Source: Struthio camelus (Eukaryota > Chordata > Aves > Struthioniformes > Struthionidae). From it: 64,000 nucleotides of DNA. Made by a program: the position numbers and the translations under genes. The DNA lies in contig NC_090954.1 in NCBI RefSeq assembly GCF_040807025.1, forward strand, positions 22,510,501-22,574,500, read 5' to 3'. The notes under the pieces were generated by a model. The model searched no databases and was not told where the DNA came from. It saw nothing but the letters and a program-made list of their open reading frames with translations. Below, in pieces: positions 61,816 through 64,000 of this stretch (position 1 is the first letter of the stretch; each line of letters starts with the position of its first letter).

Positions 61816-63960
61816 TCCCTCCTCTTCCCTCCCCTTTCCTCCCCTCCCCTCCCCTTCTCTATTCCCCTCTCCTCTCCCCCCACCCCCGCCCCGCTCTTCT
61901 CCATGTGCCTGGGGACTCAGAGCTACCGCACCAGGGATCACACCTGAGGAGGCCTTCAGCAGAAAAAAACTGCTCTACCTCTCCTCCCCTTGACTTTGTC
62001 TTCACTACACGTTGCTCAGGAGGGGTGAGAAGGCCTTGTATTTCTTTCATTCCTCCTGCAATAGCTCCTGGACCGGCTATCGCTGCACCGCCGCTTCCTT
62101 TATGGCAGAAGAACTTACCCTTGGGCCTCCATCCATGGCAAGACCGAGGCTTCCAGAAGAAGTATATGCACATGGAAATGATTCCTGGCGTGTCCCTCAC
62201 TGTTGGCAACAGGCAGAATGTGTCCGTTTCTGCGTGACTGGGTTTACAGCGCTCATGCACCTGAGCCCTGCCCTGCAAGGAACTGCTGCAGGAACTCACT
62301 TTGCTGCAAGGAACTCACTTTGCTGCAAGGAACTCACTTTGCAAAAACATCTCTGTCTGACCGAAACAGAATGGCCCAGCCTTTGAATTGCGGGCCTAAC
62401 CCTACATACCATTAGGGCACAGAGACTCCAGAGAGTCCAAACTCCTCCAGCGAGTCTTTACTTTGGGATGTCAAACTGAACACGGACAAGTATGCAAACG
62501 CTCCAAGAATGGTGAAGTAACAGAGCCGAACCACAGCTCTCTAGTAATCGTCATATACCTTACGCAAGAGCTTTCTCTTCCTCCCCAGTTTCCATTTGGA
62601 GATGCACAATTAGTGTCAAGTTCCTCATTATCTAATCGAACATGCATGGTCACATTGTACAACAGAGCAAGAGCCCTATCTCCAGCCGAAGCTGGTCACC
62701 ACAGAATGCCTCGGATACGTTACAATGACCCACGTGTCACATAACCACACAAAAGCCATGCAGCTTACGCTACTGCACGGGCAAGGAACAGTTTGTCTGA
62801 GAACACCGCTCAGAGTCCCACCACCTGTACAGTCACAAACGCATTAAGGCCCCTCCACTACTCAGTGCAGAAGGCCACCTAATGCCACTTCACTGATACC
62901 AGGGAGCAACACGAAGGGGGCAGTTGCACAGAATAGCGCCATCCTGCTCCAAGCACGGAACCAGCAGCCGTATAACATGCGGTCAGTCTAAAACTATCCT
63001 ATCGAGAATAAATGGAAATCATGTAGGTACCACAAATATGTCTGTCTCTCTGTCAGAGATGTCGACTTTACCTACAGCGCTACCCACTTTGCAATCTTAC
63101 AAGTGGTCTTGGTTTGCTTCTTTAGGAGGGGGCAGGGGGCAGACAGAAAAAAAAAAAAGCGTTCTTCACATTTCTTCACATCTGAAGGGGTTTTAAGGGC
63201 CATCTTCCATGATAGGTCTTCATTAGACGCCGGGAACTGGGCTGGAAAAAGGAAGCCGGTTTTGTCAAAGCTCTTACTTCGTTGCCTTATTGCTACAGCT
63301 CTTACATCCACCTCTGCAAGGAGGGAAGCAGGAGGCCTGTAAACGGGAAACACATGAACTGCATGGCATTGTGCAAAGGTGAACCTCACCTCCAGAGACT
63401 GGAGGAACCACAGTGACCCACAACGACAGCAAAAGGCTCAAACTCTGAAATCATCCACCCAATAATACTCGGCAGTCTGCCTCTTGCTCACAATTACGGA
63501 CCCATTTCCTGGCAAAGGCAAGCTAAACCATGCTGATTACAGGGGAAGGGAGACTTGCAGGTGTTGGGTCTGTTGCTAGCCAGATGCTCACTGTAACGCA
63601 CAAGGAAATGATCCATCGCCAACTTATTTTAAAATTCTCTCAGAAAATGAAACAACCAAGGCCTACGATTGCAGGGCATATGGCACCGCTACAGTCAGGA
63701 ACCACTACCGATGTGCTCCTGCTAGCGCAGTCAGGCACCAAAGCCGAGTCCTCTAGCAACGCCTAGACACAAACACGTCCACAACTAAGGGAAGGCAAGA
63801 ACACCCAACACCCTAATGGCACCCGCCTCCCCATGCCTTCCTGGAAATCATACCTGATGAGGAGAAAGGCACCAAGACCACCAAAGGCAGCTCAAGCTGA
63901 AACAAAGCTCCCCGCACCACAAAAGGCAAGAAGAGTTGATAGGCTACCTCCCACAACACC

Positions 63961-64000
63961 GCACTCCCGAGTACGGCCCCTACTCGGCCGCAACAGCAGA
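63961..64000. repeat. Start of a further tandem unit (E), cut by the window edge
   Basis: GCACTCCCGAGTACGGCCCC, the shared start of units B-D, begins again here. The array therefore continues to the right, and at least one more alpha exon can be expected. Confidence 0.85.

Larger units (their letters stand above)
54896..63960. repeat. Tandem unit D (complete, about 9.07 kb, carries alpha exon D)
   Basis: Same order of parts as unit C and almost the same length, with the C/D-type 257-bp segment. A small difference near 57883 (TTTGCTCCC in place of TTAGGCGCACCC) separates it from A, B and C. Confidence 0.92.

Overview
The window looks like part of a bird genome. The evidence is a typical avian CR1 LINE 3' end at about 5.9-6.3 kb, faint older CR1 and MIR relics, and a vertebrate clustered-protocadherin locus whose exons are extremely GC-rich. 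All recognised genes lie on the minus strand, so transcription runs from high to low coordinates. The locus is the protocadherin-alpha cluster. In this cluster each large variable exon has its own promoter and encodes a whole ectodomain, membrane segment and short tail. It is then spliced to constant exons, which must lie beyond the left edge.

Layout. 1-20 kb is AT-rich, without recognisable genes, and is read as the long intron below the C1-type exon. It holds microsatellites and decayed CR1, MIR and tRNA-SINE-like relics. 20.17-22.60 kb is a single intact variable exon recognised as PCDHAC1, ending in a consensus splice donor, with a GC-rich leader and a candidate CTCF/CSE element upstream. 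22.6-29.9 kb is spacer with a CpG-dense patch at 26.4-27.8 kb. From 29.97 kb to the right edge is a tandem array. It holds one truncated unit (A), three complete units of about 9.5, 9.07 and 9.07 kb (B, C, D), and the first bases of a fifth. Each of A-D carries one intact alpha-type variable exon of 820-821 codons, with a promoter-proximal leader, two GCC tracts and a candidate CSE.

The main observation is how the four alpha exons differ. Leader, signal peptide, EC1, EC4-EC6, membrane segment, tail, splice donor and most of the kilobases of spacer are nearly identical between units (under 1 % mismatch where compared by eye). A window of about 186 codons covering EC2 and EC3 is strongly diverged. 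Inside it, short blocks are shared in conflicting combinations (A with D, B with C, B with D), as if EC2-EC3 were assembled from small interchangeable segments. EC2-EC3 is the part of clustered protocadherins known to set homophilic recognition. The divergent blocks also have lower GC and more A/T-ending codons than the GC-saturated flanks, consistent with GC-biased conversion acting on the flanks and not on the recognition window.

Other structure: a broken 3' tail of another alpha exon lies exactly at the left junction of the array. Each unit contains older, diverged internal repeats, so the array is a higher-order repeat. The intronic side of each exon has a (TTCCC)n tract that reads (GGGAA)n in the pre-mRNA. 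Units B-D also have a CTTCT/CTTCG pentamer array upstream of the promoter. Identity figures are hand comparisons; no alignment program was run.
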